From Anaerolineales bacterium (lineage in GTDB: Bacteria > Chloroflexota > Anaerolineae > 4572-78 > NAK82): 8,148 nt of DNA. Numbering within the stretch: the stretch's first letter is position 1; each line of letters begins with the position of its first letter. The notes under the pieces are model-generated. The model was given only the letters and a program-made list of their open reading frames with translations. It did no database searches and was not told the DNA's origin. The DNA lies in the NCBI GenBank assembly GCA_024643945.1, contig JAHELX010000256.1:1-8148 (forward strand), written 5' to 3'. A program made the position numbers and the translations under genes. Below are positions 1-7,200 of this stretch, one piece after another.

Positions 1-520
1 GGACGCGCTCATCGGGGTCAATGATGATGTTCTTGATCAATTGCTGGGTGATGGAGCTACCGCCCTGGATGGTTCCCCCTTGTAAGTTCTGCCAAAAAGC
101 GCGGGCAATGCCTTCCGGGTCGAAGCCAGGGTTTTCCCAAAAGCTTTTGTCCTCCAGGGCAACGGTGACGTCGATGCAATGCTGTGGTATCTGGTCGAGC
201 GTCACGTACTCGCGGTCACCCAGGCGCGGATCGAAGACCTCGTACAGAAGTACCTTGCCTGTCCGGTCGTAAATCTTGGTAGTCTCAAAATTCTCTTGCT
301 CGGTCTCAATGGCGTGTGGGTCAGGCAGGTCTTGGGCATAGTAGGAGTAAATGCCAAAGACAGTTCCCACGGCTGCTAAGACGGCGCTGGCATTGAAAAA
401 CAAGACCAGCAGAATCAAAGCCGCCACGATCCGCAGCAGCCACACGAAGAAATTGGGACGATGGCTATGGCGACGGTCGCGTCGCCGCCGGGTGAGAATC
501 ACCTTCCGACGTGCATTCAT
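1..520 (-). CDS. GT51 peptidoglycan glycosyltransferase / class A-like penicillin-binding protein, N-terminal part (3' end outside window)
   Basis: This would polymerise lipid II into glycan strands on the outer face of the cytoplasmic membrane. The 173 visible residues run from ATG at 520 to the left edge with no stop. A very basic N-terminus (residues 4-21, mostly Arg/Lys/His) precedes one membrane segment at about 24-52, a type II membrane anchor. The GT51 domain follows. Motif 1 is EDKSFWENPGFD, with the likely catalytic Glu at 123, and motif 2 is GGSSITQQLIKN at 153-164. Family members usually have His where Asn130 stands (EDxxFxxHxG) and often GGSTITQQ in motif 2, so both are variants. 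The second half of the GT51 domain and any transpeptidase domain lie outside, so a monofunctional transglycosylase cannot be excluded. The Shine-Dalgarno match is weak (AGGT about 8 nt upstream). The gene is separated from the cyclophilin gene by 263 bp. Confidence 0.9.
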   Translation of the reverse strand, partial: MNARRKVILTRRRRDRRHSHRPNFFVWLLRIVAALILLVLFFNASAVLAAVGTVFGIYSYYAQDLPDPHAIETEQENFETTKIYDRTGKVLLYEVFDPRLGDREYVTLDQIPQHCIDVTVALEDKSFWENPGFDPEGIARAFWQNLQGGTIQGGSSITQQLIKNIIIDPDERV

Positions 521-661
521 CAAAGTTTACCTATCCAGTTCATAATCAGGGAGTGGGAAAGTAAGGAGTACGAGGTAGATGAAAACAACAGACAATCCCT
601 CTTCGTCCTTGATCATCTGATGCCTCACCGCCTGATCTCTGCTCTCTCAATCCCTTGGGGC

Positions 662-690
662 ATGGTAGCAGAAAGCAAATGAACGGGCAA
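662..690 (-). promoter_or_regulatory. weak sigma-70-like promoter candidate upstream of the GT51 gene
   Basis: On the minus strand TTGCCC (690-685) and TACCAT (667-662) are separated by 17 bp, each matching 4 of 6 consensus bases. It would give a leader of roughly 130-140 nt before the ATG at 520. The rest of the 521-783 spacer shows no ORF with coding character, no terminator with a T-run and no tRNA. Matches of this quality arise by chance, so this is only a candidate. Confidence 0.22.
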
Positions 691-783
691 GTTGCGACGG
701 GAAACCCCGGGAGATTGATTGGATGGATCAACATTGTGCTGGATGCCGACATGCGAGCGACGTGAGCATTTGAGACGGCTTTA

Positions 784-1419
784 TTAATGGATGACAACTC
801 GCTCGATTTTGTCACCAGCTCTGATCGCCTGCACCACATCCATTCCCCCTACAACTTGCCCGAAAACAGTGTAAGCGCCATCCAGGAACGGAGTAGGAGC
901 TAGAGTTATGTAAAATTGACTCCCGCTGGAGTCGCGCTGAGGATTGACCTGGTCAGACAGGCGAGCCATGGCCACTGCTCCCTCGACATGCGGTAGCCCA
1001 ACCTCGGCTGGCACTACGTAGCCGGGACCGCCGTCCCCACGTCCCAGGGGATCCCCCCCCTGGATGACGAAGCCTGGCTCGTAGCGATGGAAGGTAAGCC
1101 CATCGTAAAAACCCTGACAACTCAGGAAGACAAAATTATTGACAGTCTGGGGGGCATCGGTGGCGTCTAACTCCAGCTCAATATCACCCCGCGAGGTTCG
1201 AATTGTCGCACGGTAGATTTTGGCCGGGTCTATGGTCATCTCCGGGGGGCTGCTGTAGTAGTCATTGCGCTGCGCTGCCTCGACGTTGGCCAGCGGACGC
1301 GGATCGGCGTTGCACCCGTTTGCCTGGCTGGCACCGCCCGCCTGCTGCGCTGGGCCACTACAGGCCCCCAAGCCTAAGACCAGAATTACAATGCCTAGCA
1401 TAAAAGCGATCGGTCGCAT
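784..1419 (-). CDS. Cyclophilin-type peptidyl-prolyl cis-trans isomerase, predicted lipoprotein
   Basis: This would catalyse cis-trans isomerisation of Xaa-Pro bonds in exported proteins, anchored to the outer face of the membrane. Counting from ATG at 1419 it has 211 residues: a signal peptide with lipobox LGLGAC (lipidated Cys20), a low-complexity linker to about residue 60, then a compact cyclophilin domain. The domain shows [15 protein letters not shown] at 110-124 (Arg112 matching the catalytic Arg), AVAMAR, GSQFYIT at 166-172 and [11 protein letters not shown] at 179-189. The Trp and His of human CypA are replaced by Phe and Tyr near residues 178-183, as in many bacterial cyclophilins. 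An in-frame ATG at 1434 would add MKGKE. I prefer 1419 because AAAGGG lies 6 nt upstream of it, whereas the region before 1434 has only a distant AGGA. A run of eight C on the plus strand (1053-1060) encodes the Gly-Gly of QGGDP. The reading frame is intact. Confidence 0.93.
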   Translation of the reverse strand: MRPIAFMLGIVILVLGLGACSGPAQQAGGASQANGCNADPRPLANVEAAQRNDYYSSPPEMTIDPAKIYRATIRTSRGDIELELDATDAPQTVNNFVFLSCQGFYDGLTFHRYEPGFVIQGGDPLGRGDGGPGYVVPAEVGLPHVEGAVAMARLSDQVNPQRDSSGSQFYITLAPTPFLDGAYTVFGQVVGGMDVVQAIRAGDKIERVVIH

Positions 1420-1421
1420 TT

Positions 1422-1431
1422 CCTTCCCTTT
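1422..1431 (-). promoter_or_regulatory. Ribosome binding site deciding the cyclophilin start
   Basis: The minus strand reads AAAGGGAAGG from 1431 to 1422. AAAGGG ends 6 nt before the ATG at 1419. It would fall inside the coding sequence if the upstream ATG at 1434 were used, so it favours the shorter protein. Confidence 0.5.
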
Positions 1432-1479
1432 CATTACAGAGTCAAAATCCTAATCTTGCGGTAAGAACCAGGCCAGATA

Positions 1480-1576
1480 ACCCTTGCGAAGGTTGGTAAG
1501 AGTTTTCAGAGTGAAAATGGCTTCGCCTGCTGAAAACTGCTGTGTTAGCAAGGTAATTCGCAACCTTCGCAAGGGT
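1480..1576. repeat. 97-bp element bounded by perfect 16-bp inverted repeats
   Basis: ACCCTTGCGAAGGTTG at 1480-1495 is exactly complementary to CAACCTTCGCAAGGGT at 1561-1576. Each arm is itself nearly palindromic (CCTT-GCG-AAGG), so each could fold alone. Inside are an 8-bp inverted repeat, GTTTTCAG (1502-1509) with CTGAAAAC (1530-1537), and a competing TTTTCA/TGAAAA hairpin (1503-1508 with 1512-1517). It fills the spacer between the end of the dehydrogenase gene and the start of the cyclophilin gene. It has no coding capacity and no T-run after the stem on either strand, so a classical intrinsic terminator is not supported. A dispersed palindromic (REP- or MITE-like) repeat or a processed RNA hairpin are the alternatives. 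Confidence 0.75.
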
Positions 1577-1605
1577 AGCTATAACCTGTAGGACTCAAAA
1601 GGTTC

Positions 1606-2943
1606 TCAGCTCGTTCCACCCAGTCGGACGATTTTGGCACGCCCATCACCCACCCGCCGGGTGGCATTCACCGTATCCACCACCAATTGCGCGTGTTCCA
1701 CAACCCAGCCATAATCTATCCTGGCGTGCCCCGTGACAATGAGCACGCAATCAGCCTGCTCCAGTATCTCAGGCGTGAGCGGCACCGAGTCAAAGTACAC
1801 CCCCTCGCGCAGAAAAACGTCGCCGCCTACGTGGAAGTGGGGCACGTAGGGATCGTGATAACTAACCTGTACCCCCTCTTTCAGCAAAAGCTCAATCACG
1901 CGTTCGGCTGGCGAGTTACGGGCGTCGTCTACGTTGGGCTTGAACGCAACACCTAGCACCAGTACGCGCGATTCTTTGAGAGGGCGACTTTGCTGGTTGA
2001 GTCCCTGAATCACCTTTTGCACCGTGTGATACGGCATATCGCTGTTCACTTCGGCTGCCAGCTCGATAAACTTGGTATAGAAATCATACTCGCGAGCCTT
2101 CCACGAGAGGTAGTACGGGTCGACAGGGATACAATGACCACCCACGCCGGGGCCAGGGTAGAACGGCATAAAGCCGAAGGGCTTGGTTTTGGCTGCCTCG
2201 ATGACTTCCCAAATGTCAATATTCATACGCTCGGCCAACAGTGTCAGCTCGTTGACCAGGGCGATGTTCACGCTGCGAAAGATGTTTTCGAGCAATTTGG
2301 TCATCTCGGCCGCGCGCGGCGATGAGACCAGGTGAATCTCGGGCGTCAGATGGGCCAGCAAATCCCCTGCCAGTTGCGCGCACTGAGGTGTGACCCCCCC
2401 CACTACCTTGGGCGTATTTTCCACGGTGAACTGCCGGTTACCAGGATCAATCCGTTCCGGCGAAAAAGCCAGGTAAAAATCCTGTCCCGCCTTTAGCCCC
2501 GATGTCTCCAGAATCGGCTGCACAAACTCCTCAGTGGTGCCAGGATAAGTGGTGCTCTGAAGCACCACTAATTGGCCGGCGTGCAACCGTAGCGCGATGT
2601 CCTGTGCCGCCCTCTCAACGAAGGAAAGATCGGGCGCTCGCATCGCATTGAAGGGGGTAGGAACGCAAATGAACACAGCATCCACTTCGTTGAGCACGTC
2701 ATAATCGGCAGTGGCCTGCAAGCGCCCTTCGGCGACGAGGGGGGCCAGATCCTCACCTGGCACGTCTGGGATGTAACTCACACCCTTTTGCAACGTCTCG
2801 ACTTTTCTTCGATCGACGTCAATGCCACGCACGCGAAAGCCAGCTTTGCCCAATCCAGTGGCCAGCGGCAGGCCTACGTATCCTAACCCTATAACCGCCA
2901 CGTGTGCTGATTTGTCGGCAATTTTTTGTTGCAAGGTTTTCAC
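1606..2943 (-). CDS. Nucleotide-sugar dehydrogenase, UDP-N-acetylhexosamine 6-dehydrogenase (WbpA/WecC/TviB) type
   Basis: This would oxidise C6 of a UDP-sugar to the uronic acid in two NAD-dependent steps in the cytosol, supplying an acidic sugar for a surface polysaccharide. From GTG at 2943 it has 445 residues, the usual length. The three family domains appear in order. An NAD-binding Rossmann fold has GLGYVG at 19-24. The central domain has SPERIDPGN at 161-169 and EMTKLLEN near 214-220, and the catalytic Cys271 lies in GGHCIPVDPYYL. The C-terminal UDP-binding domain has FKPNVDDARNSPA at about 334-346. The SPERxDPGN form suggests UDP-GlcNAc or UDP-ManNAc rather than UDP-glucose, but substrate cannot be settled here. 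A TTG at 2985 would add 14 residues with two Cys. I prefer GTG because GAGGTG sits 8 nt upstream and the family usually begins close to the Rossmann strand. Confidence 0.94.
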   Translation of the reverse strand: MKTLQQKIADKSAHVAVIGLGYVGLPLATGLGKAGFRVRGIDVDRRKVETLQKGVSYIPDVPGEDLAPLVAEGRLQATADYDVLNEVDAVFICVPTPFNAMRAPDLSFVERAAQDIALRLHAGQLVVLQSTTYPGTTEEFVQPILETSGLKAGQDFYLAFSPERIDPGNRQFTVENTPKVVGGVTPQCAQLAGDLLAHLTPEIHLVSSPRAAEMTKLLENIFRSVNIALVNELTLLAERMNIDIWEVIEAAKTKPFGFMPFYPGPGVGGHCIPVDPYYLSWKAREYDFYTKFIELAAEVNSDMPYHTVQKVIQGLNQQSRPLKESRVLVLGVAFKPNVDDARNSPAERVIELLLKEGVQVSYHDPYVPHFHVGGDVFLREGVYFDSVPLTPEILEQADCVLIVTGHARIDYGWVVEHAQLVVDTVNATRRVGDGRAKIVRLGGTS

Positions 2944-2951
2944 TGAATAAA

Positions 2952-2957
2952 CACCTC
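2952..2957 (-). promoter_or_regulatory. Ribosome binding site deciding the dehydrogenase start
   Basis: The minus strand reads GAGGTG from 2957 to 2952, with 8 nt to the GTG codon at 2943-2941. It is a good Shine-Dalgarno match at normal spacing and supports the 445-residue product. Confidence 0.6.
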
Positions 2958-2972
2958 GACATAGGGCAAGAT

Positions 2973-2995
2973 AGCACCCAGACAACTGGGTTGCT
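2973..2995 (-). promoter_or_regulatory. Hairpin in the leader just upstream of the dehydrogenase ribosome binding site
   Basis: AGCA-CCCAG, loop ACAA, CTGGG-T-TGCT (plus strand) forms a nine-pair stem with one bulged base. It ends about 15 nt upstream of GAGGTG. No T-run follows, so it does not look like a terminator. It could be an RNA stem affecting translation or stability, or a dyad operator. Function is inferred from position only. Confidence 0.4.
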
Positions 2996-3019
2996 ACTTG
3001 TCACAATATCCGCACGTGG

Positions 3020-3118
3020 AATTTTCCGATGATGTACCTCCCCTTTAGGGAAAATTGAGCGGAGCGTTGCCCTTACAACTCGGAGTTTTTCTCCAGCGGG
3101 GAGGTACACCCAAGGGCA
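3020..3118 (-). promoter_or_regulatory. Structured leader/spacer with overlapping, mutually exclusive inverted repeats
   Basis: Three long pairings share this spacer between the transferase stop and the dehydrogenase start. The first is TGTACCTCCCC (3033-3043) with GGGGAGGTACA (3098-3108), 11 bp. The second is AATTTTCC (3020-3027) with GGAAAATT (3049-3056), 8 bp. The third is TGCCCTT (3068-3074) with AAGGGCA (3112-3118), 7 bp, which encloses a small GGAG-TTTTT-CTCC hairpin (3082-3094). The 11-bp and 7-bp pairings cross, so they form either a pseudoknot or alternative folds. The 8-bp hairpin places one arm of the 11-bp stem in its loop. This looks like a cis-acting RNA leader, but no known riboswitch class is recognised. 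Confidence 0.4.
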
Positions 3119-3126
3119 TTGGCATA

Positions 3127-4122
3127 TTAGTTGAGCGGAACTTTTTCCAGCCGCCAGATGCCAAACAACGCCGCCAGGAACACCGCCCCCCCAAACAGGT
3201 AGGCTTCAACCAAATCAGCCTGAGTTACAAACACGGCGATCATGCCTAGCGTGCCGCCCACCAGATAGAGCGCCATAACCGCCTCGCGCTGGGTGAACCC
3301 CATTCGCACCAGCCGGTGCGAGGTGTGATCTCTGCCTGGCGTCACCGGATGCAGCCGACGCCGCAGGCGCGAAAAGACGACCAGCGTCGTGTCGAAGATG
3401 GGCACGCCCAAGACGATCACCGGCACCATCCAGGTGACAACGTCGGTATTGCCTGGAAAGCGTAATTTGATGCCCAGAGCAGCCAGCAAAAATCCCAGGA
3501 ACAGGCTGCCGGTATCGCCCATAAAGATACTGGCAGGGTTGAAGTTATACACTAGAAAGCCCACGCTGGCTCCCAGCAGCGCCGCGGACAATGCTCCCAC
3601 CAGGTATTGCCCACTTTGTACGGCCATCAGCAAGAAAAAGGCTGAAGCAATAGCCGCAATTCCTCCCGAGAGGCCATCCATATTGTCGAGAAAATTGATG
3701 GCGTTGGTCAGCCCTACCACCCAGACAGCCGTTACTATCCAATTGAGAATGTTGGAGGGCAGGAATTGTACCTGGACACCGGTGGCAATCAGGATGAGAG
3801 CTCCCACAATCTGGCCGGAGAACTTGAGGATCGGGCGTAACCCCCAGCGGTCATCCCACACGCCCAGGAACGAGACCCAGGTGGCGCCCAACAGTATACT
3901 CACCAACTGATTGACGCGAAAGCGCTCCCCGAACACCAGTAAGGCAACGATGACGGCCCCGTACATGGCAATGCCGCCGAAGCGAGGGATAGGCGCGGTG
4001 TGGACCTTACGCGCGGCCGGTTGATCGATAATCCCCAACTTTAGTGCCGCCCATTTGGCCCCGGGTGTGGCGCCGATGACGAGGAGCAAAGCACTGGCAA
4101 AGATAAGAATTAAGGTAGACAT
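3127..4122 (-). CDS. wecA: WecA/TagO-type undecaprenyl-phosphate N-acetylhexosamine-1-phosphate transferase
   Basis: This integral membrane enzyme would transfer a sugar-1-phosphate (usually GlcNAc-1-P) from its UDP form to undecaprenyl phosphate on the cytoplasmic face, the first step of a lipid-linked glycan. It has 331 residues with about ten hydrophobic segments, normal for glycosyltransferase family 4 (PF00953). The family motifs are present in order: DQPAARKVHTAPIPRFGG (33-50), the Asp pair WDD at 89-91, NAINFLDNMDGLSGG (140-154), NFNPASIFMGDTGS (193-206) and GRDHTSHRL (263-271). The last motif replaces the more familiar DRDHLHHRL of enterobacterial WecA while keeping His266 and His269. 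MraY is less likely because of the RKVH and HTSHRL motifs. ATG at 4122 directly starts the first membrane segment; no strong Shine-Dalgarno is visible. The ligase gene ends 95 bp upstream and the dehydrogenase begins 183 bp downstream. Confidence 0.93.
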   Translation of the reverse strand: MSTLILIFASALLLVIGATPGAKWAALKLGIIDQPAARKVHTAPIPRFGGIAMYGAVIVALLVFGERFRVNQLVSILLGATWVSFLGVWDDRWGLRPILKFSGQIVGALILIATGVQVQFLPSNILNWIVTAVWVVGLTNAINFLDNMDGLSGGIAAIASAFFLLMAVQSGQYLVGALSAALLGASVGFLVYNFNPASIFMGDTGSLFLGFLLAALGIKLRFPGNTDVVTWMVPVIVLGVPIFDTTLVVFSRLRRRLHPVTPGRDHTSHRLVRMGFTQREAVMALYLVGGTLGMIAVFVTQADLVEAYLFGGAVFLAALFGIWRLEKVPLN

Positions 4123-4156
4123 ATCAGATCAGTGAATGCGTGATGAATGAGGAGCA

Positions 4157-4195
4157 ATGGGTGGCAAATCCCATGTCCCTGTACTTGCTACCCAT
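4157..4195 (-). repeat. Imperfect inverted repeat in the spacer after the ligase/TPR gene
   Basis: ATGGGT-G-GCAA (4157-4167) pairs with TTGC-T-ACCCAT (4185-4195), 10 exact pairs around one mismatch, with a 17-nt loop. The central position is an A-C mismatch in minus-strand RNA but a G-U pair in plus-strand RNA. No T-run follows on the minus strand, so it is at best a weak terminator or an RNA stability stem between the ligase stop and the transferase start. Confidence 0.4.
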
Positions 4196-4217
4196 ACACT
4201 CCTTTCGTACCAACCCG

Positions 4218-7200
4218 TTAACCTTTCTCACCTTCAATCTGCGCCACGAGTAGCCGCAACGACTCCTGCATATCCTCCGGTGCCAGCCTCAAAGCCTGAT
4301 TGGCTTCAGCCAGCGCCTCTTCGTGATTGCCCAATTGGCGGTAGATCAGGGCCAACTGTTGGTGAACAGCATAGTCATCAGGCGTAAGCTGGGCCACTGA
4401 CTGGAAGGTTCGCAACGCATCTTCCGTCCTCCCTTGCTGAAGATAGAGATTTCCCAGCGCCACCTGCGCCTGAGGTAGATCGGGAGCGGCGGCCACGGCT
4501 TGTTCGTAGGCTCCTATCGCCTCCGTTGGCTGTCCCGATGATTCGTAAAGGCTGCCGAGCAACAGATAGGCAGTTCCCAACTCGTTCTCCGGCGCCACCT
4601 CGATCATACGTTTTGCCTGTTGTATCGCCTCATCCAACTGGCCGGAATCGCGGTATAACAATACCAGGTTGCGGTGACTGATGTAATCGTCTGGGTTGAT
4701 CTGCAACACCTGGAGGTTTTCCTGAATCGCCTCGTCCCGTCGCCCCAGTTGCGCGTAAACATAGCCCAGATTGCTGTGCGCCTGTACGTTTTGGGGATCC
4801 ACCTGAAGCACACGTTGGTAGGCACTTGCCGCCGTCTGATAATCCTTCATGCTCAGATACGTATTAGCCATGGCCAACGCTGTCTGGACGCTGCTGTCGC
4901 CCATGTTGATAGCCTGTTCGTAGTAGGCGATGGCGTTCTGGTAATCACCCATCCGGGCGTAGATATGCCCTAACGTCCGTGGAATTAAGACGTCGTTGGG
5001 ATACAAGGACTGCGCTTCTTCAAACGCAGATATGATTCCCTGTATTGGGGTAACGCCTTGGTCTGCACCCTCCGTGCTGGAACTAGCCGGCTTCTGCGAG
5101 ACCGACAGGTAGAAGTCGAGACGTTGATCGAGAAACTGATCAGCAAAGGCAGCAGGTGACAACAGAATAGCTTTGCGGTGCGCCTTGACGGCTTCTGCCG
5201 GCCGCTTCATGGCAGCATAGGTGTCACCCAACAGCATTTGGGTCTGATCAAACTCGGGATCCAACGCGACTGAAATCTGGAGTATCTTTTCCGCCTGATC
5301 AAACTGACCCATAACGTAGTAGGTATTTGCCCACAAATTGTAGTAGACGACGTTTTGAGGCGCGAGTACGGTCGCTTTTTCAAAAAACTCCAGGGCCTTC
5401 TGGAATCGAATTGATCGCTGGGGGTCGTTGGATGACGTGAGCTGCGCCCAGGTGAAATAGTAGCGCCCCATATTGCCGGTGTTATCAGGGTTGTAAGGAT
5501 TGATCTCGCGCGCCTGGATGGCAACCCGCTCTCCCTCTGCCCAGGCTCGCGCGCGTTCCTCGCCAGAGATGCGATTGTCTTGCCCTTTAAGCTGATAGTC
5601 CAATGCCAACATAAGGTAATAGAAATCCTCATCGGGATCGGACTGAATAGATCGGTCGTGGAGCGCAATAGCCCTATCATATTCCCTCGCATTGCGATAT
5701 TGCTCGCCCTGCTTGAGGTACATATCGGCACGCACTACATCTACGTTCTTGGTCAGGATAACCACGCCTGTCGCCAGGATCAGAACTGGGTACAGCCACC
5801 AGTTGGCAACCCGCCAGGTAGGCTGTTGCCGCCGGAAGAAAGGTACCGCCAGCATCGCGGCAGTGAGCAGCACCAGCAGCCCCACAAACACGTAAAACAA
5901 GATGAATGCGCCGGTAAAGACATTAGCTCCTTTAATCGCTGCCTGAATCGGATCGGCGGCCGACACATTTCGCGGTCGTATTTGCCAGCGGTGGACCATC
6001 AGGTAGAAGAGGGTATACCCCAGGGAGGTAACGGCGTAAAGTAGCAAAGCCCGCCCCCAATTGATCGGCTTTTGCCAGGTCGGCTTGCGGATGGCAACCT
6101 CTCCTAGCGCCACTGCCAGGCCTAACCCCCAGGTGATGGCAAACATCCAGATCATACTGAAGTTGCCACGTGAGATATCGAATTGCGTCGTGACAAAGTC
6201 AAAGATCATCGCGATCAAGATGATAGCCATCATCAGCCCCAAAACGCCTAGCCAGGTCTCCCAATCCTCAACCTGCAGAATTTTCGTGGCCGCCGGTGCC
6301 GGTGCACCATTCGTCGCCGGGGAAGCTGGCTTCCGCCGGCGCCGGCGCCGCTTGCGTGTGGAGCGCTCAGCAGGTTGAGGCACCGAGTCTATAGTGTCCA
6401 GCCCAGTCCTCTCCTCAGCAACGGCGAATGGCTGTCCTGCCTCAGAAAACCCGCGCATCCAGGCGACCACCACCGCGGCGTAAGCCCAAAAATACACGTA
6501 AGTAGCCGCGATGGAGAAAACAAAGTGGACCTCGACAAAGTGCGCCACCAAAGCCATGAAGATACCCAGCAGCAGCAACATCTCGCGGCTGCTTACCCCT
6601 TGAGGGGCTGCCTCACTCTGATCCCCTCCACTATCCTCCTGTCCGGATTCCGTTGCTCCCACTAATGCTTGCCAGACCAGATACACCAACATCATCAACA
6701 ACATCCCGGCCGGCAAGCCTAATCCAGAAAAGACAAAATCTCCTACTACCAGGCGTGGAATGATACCGCCTAACACACCGCCCACGCCCAACAGCACCAA
6801 CAACCGGCGCCGTGCTGCGTCATCGGGAATCCACCCCACCGCCTTAAGCAGATAGTAGAAGAGACTGAACATCAGGAAATAGTAAGCAATGAAGCCGAGA
6901 ACCCCCATAATGGCCAGAAAGTCAAACGTTTCGTTGTGCGAGCGATCGGCGGAACTACCTCGCTTTTCCACGTGGGCTAGCTCGGGGGGATAGACCTTGG
7001 CAAACGCATTGAACATTGACTCGGGGCCATAGCCGATCAGTGGACGTATGATATCATAGCGATCGGAGAATTCACCCGGGATGCCTAGCGGCTCGTGGGG
7101 CGCTATCAGTTTTAGCACGCCGTCCCAAATGAGCACCCGCACCCGACCAGTGCCTTCCTCCGGCTGAAAGAGTTGAGTCAACCGGCCCACCGTCGGCAGC

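Noticed and set aside
521..783. Possible terminator or small RNA in the spacer between the cyclophilin and GT51 genes.
   Set aside because: Only very short stems (for example CGGG-GTTT-CCCG near 697-708) are present, with no T-run and no clear promoter-terminator pair beyond the weak promoter candidate.
546..839. Open frame of 97 codons on the minus strand, overlapping the end of the cyclophilin gene and running through the spacer.
   Set aside because: It overlaps a well-supported gene in another frame, has no recognisable motif or ribosome binding site, and its composition does not look coding.
1053..1060. Run of eight C (eight G in the coding strand) in the cyclophilin gene, and a similar run of eight at 2394-2401 in the dehydrogenase gene, as possible phase-variable tracts.
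   Set aside because: Both encode conserved Gly-Gly pairs (QGGDP and VVGGV) through GGG codons, both frames are intact, and neither is near a start codon. Codon choice explains them better.
2819..3109. Open frame of 96 codons on the minus strand starting in the structured leader.
   Set aside because: Its second half is a shifted-frame shadow of the dehydrogenase N-terminus, and the first half covers the inverted repeats. A leader peptide is possible but nothing supports it.
3389..3910. Long plus-strand open frame (173 codons) opposite the wecA-like gene.
   Set aside because: It is antisense to a gene with all family motifs, and its Thr/Pro/Arg/Ile-rich translation is typical of a complementary-strand shadow.
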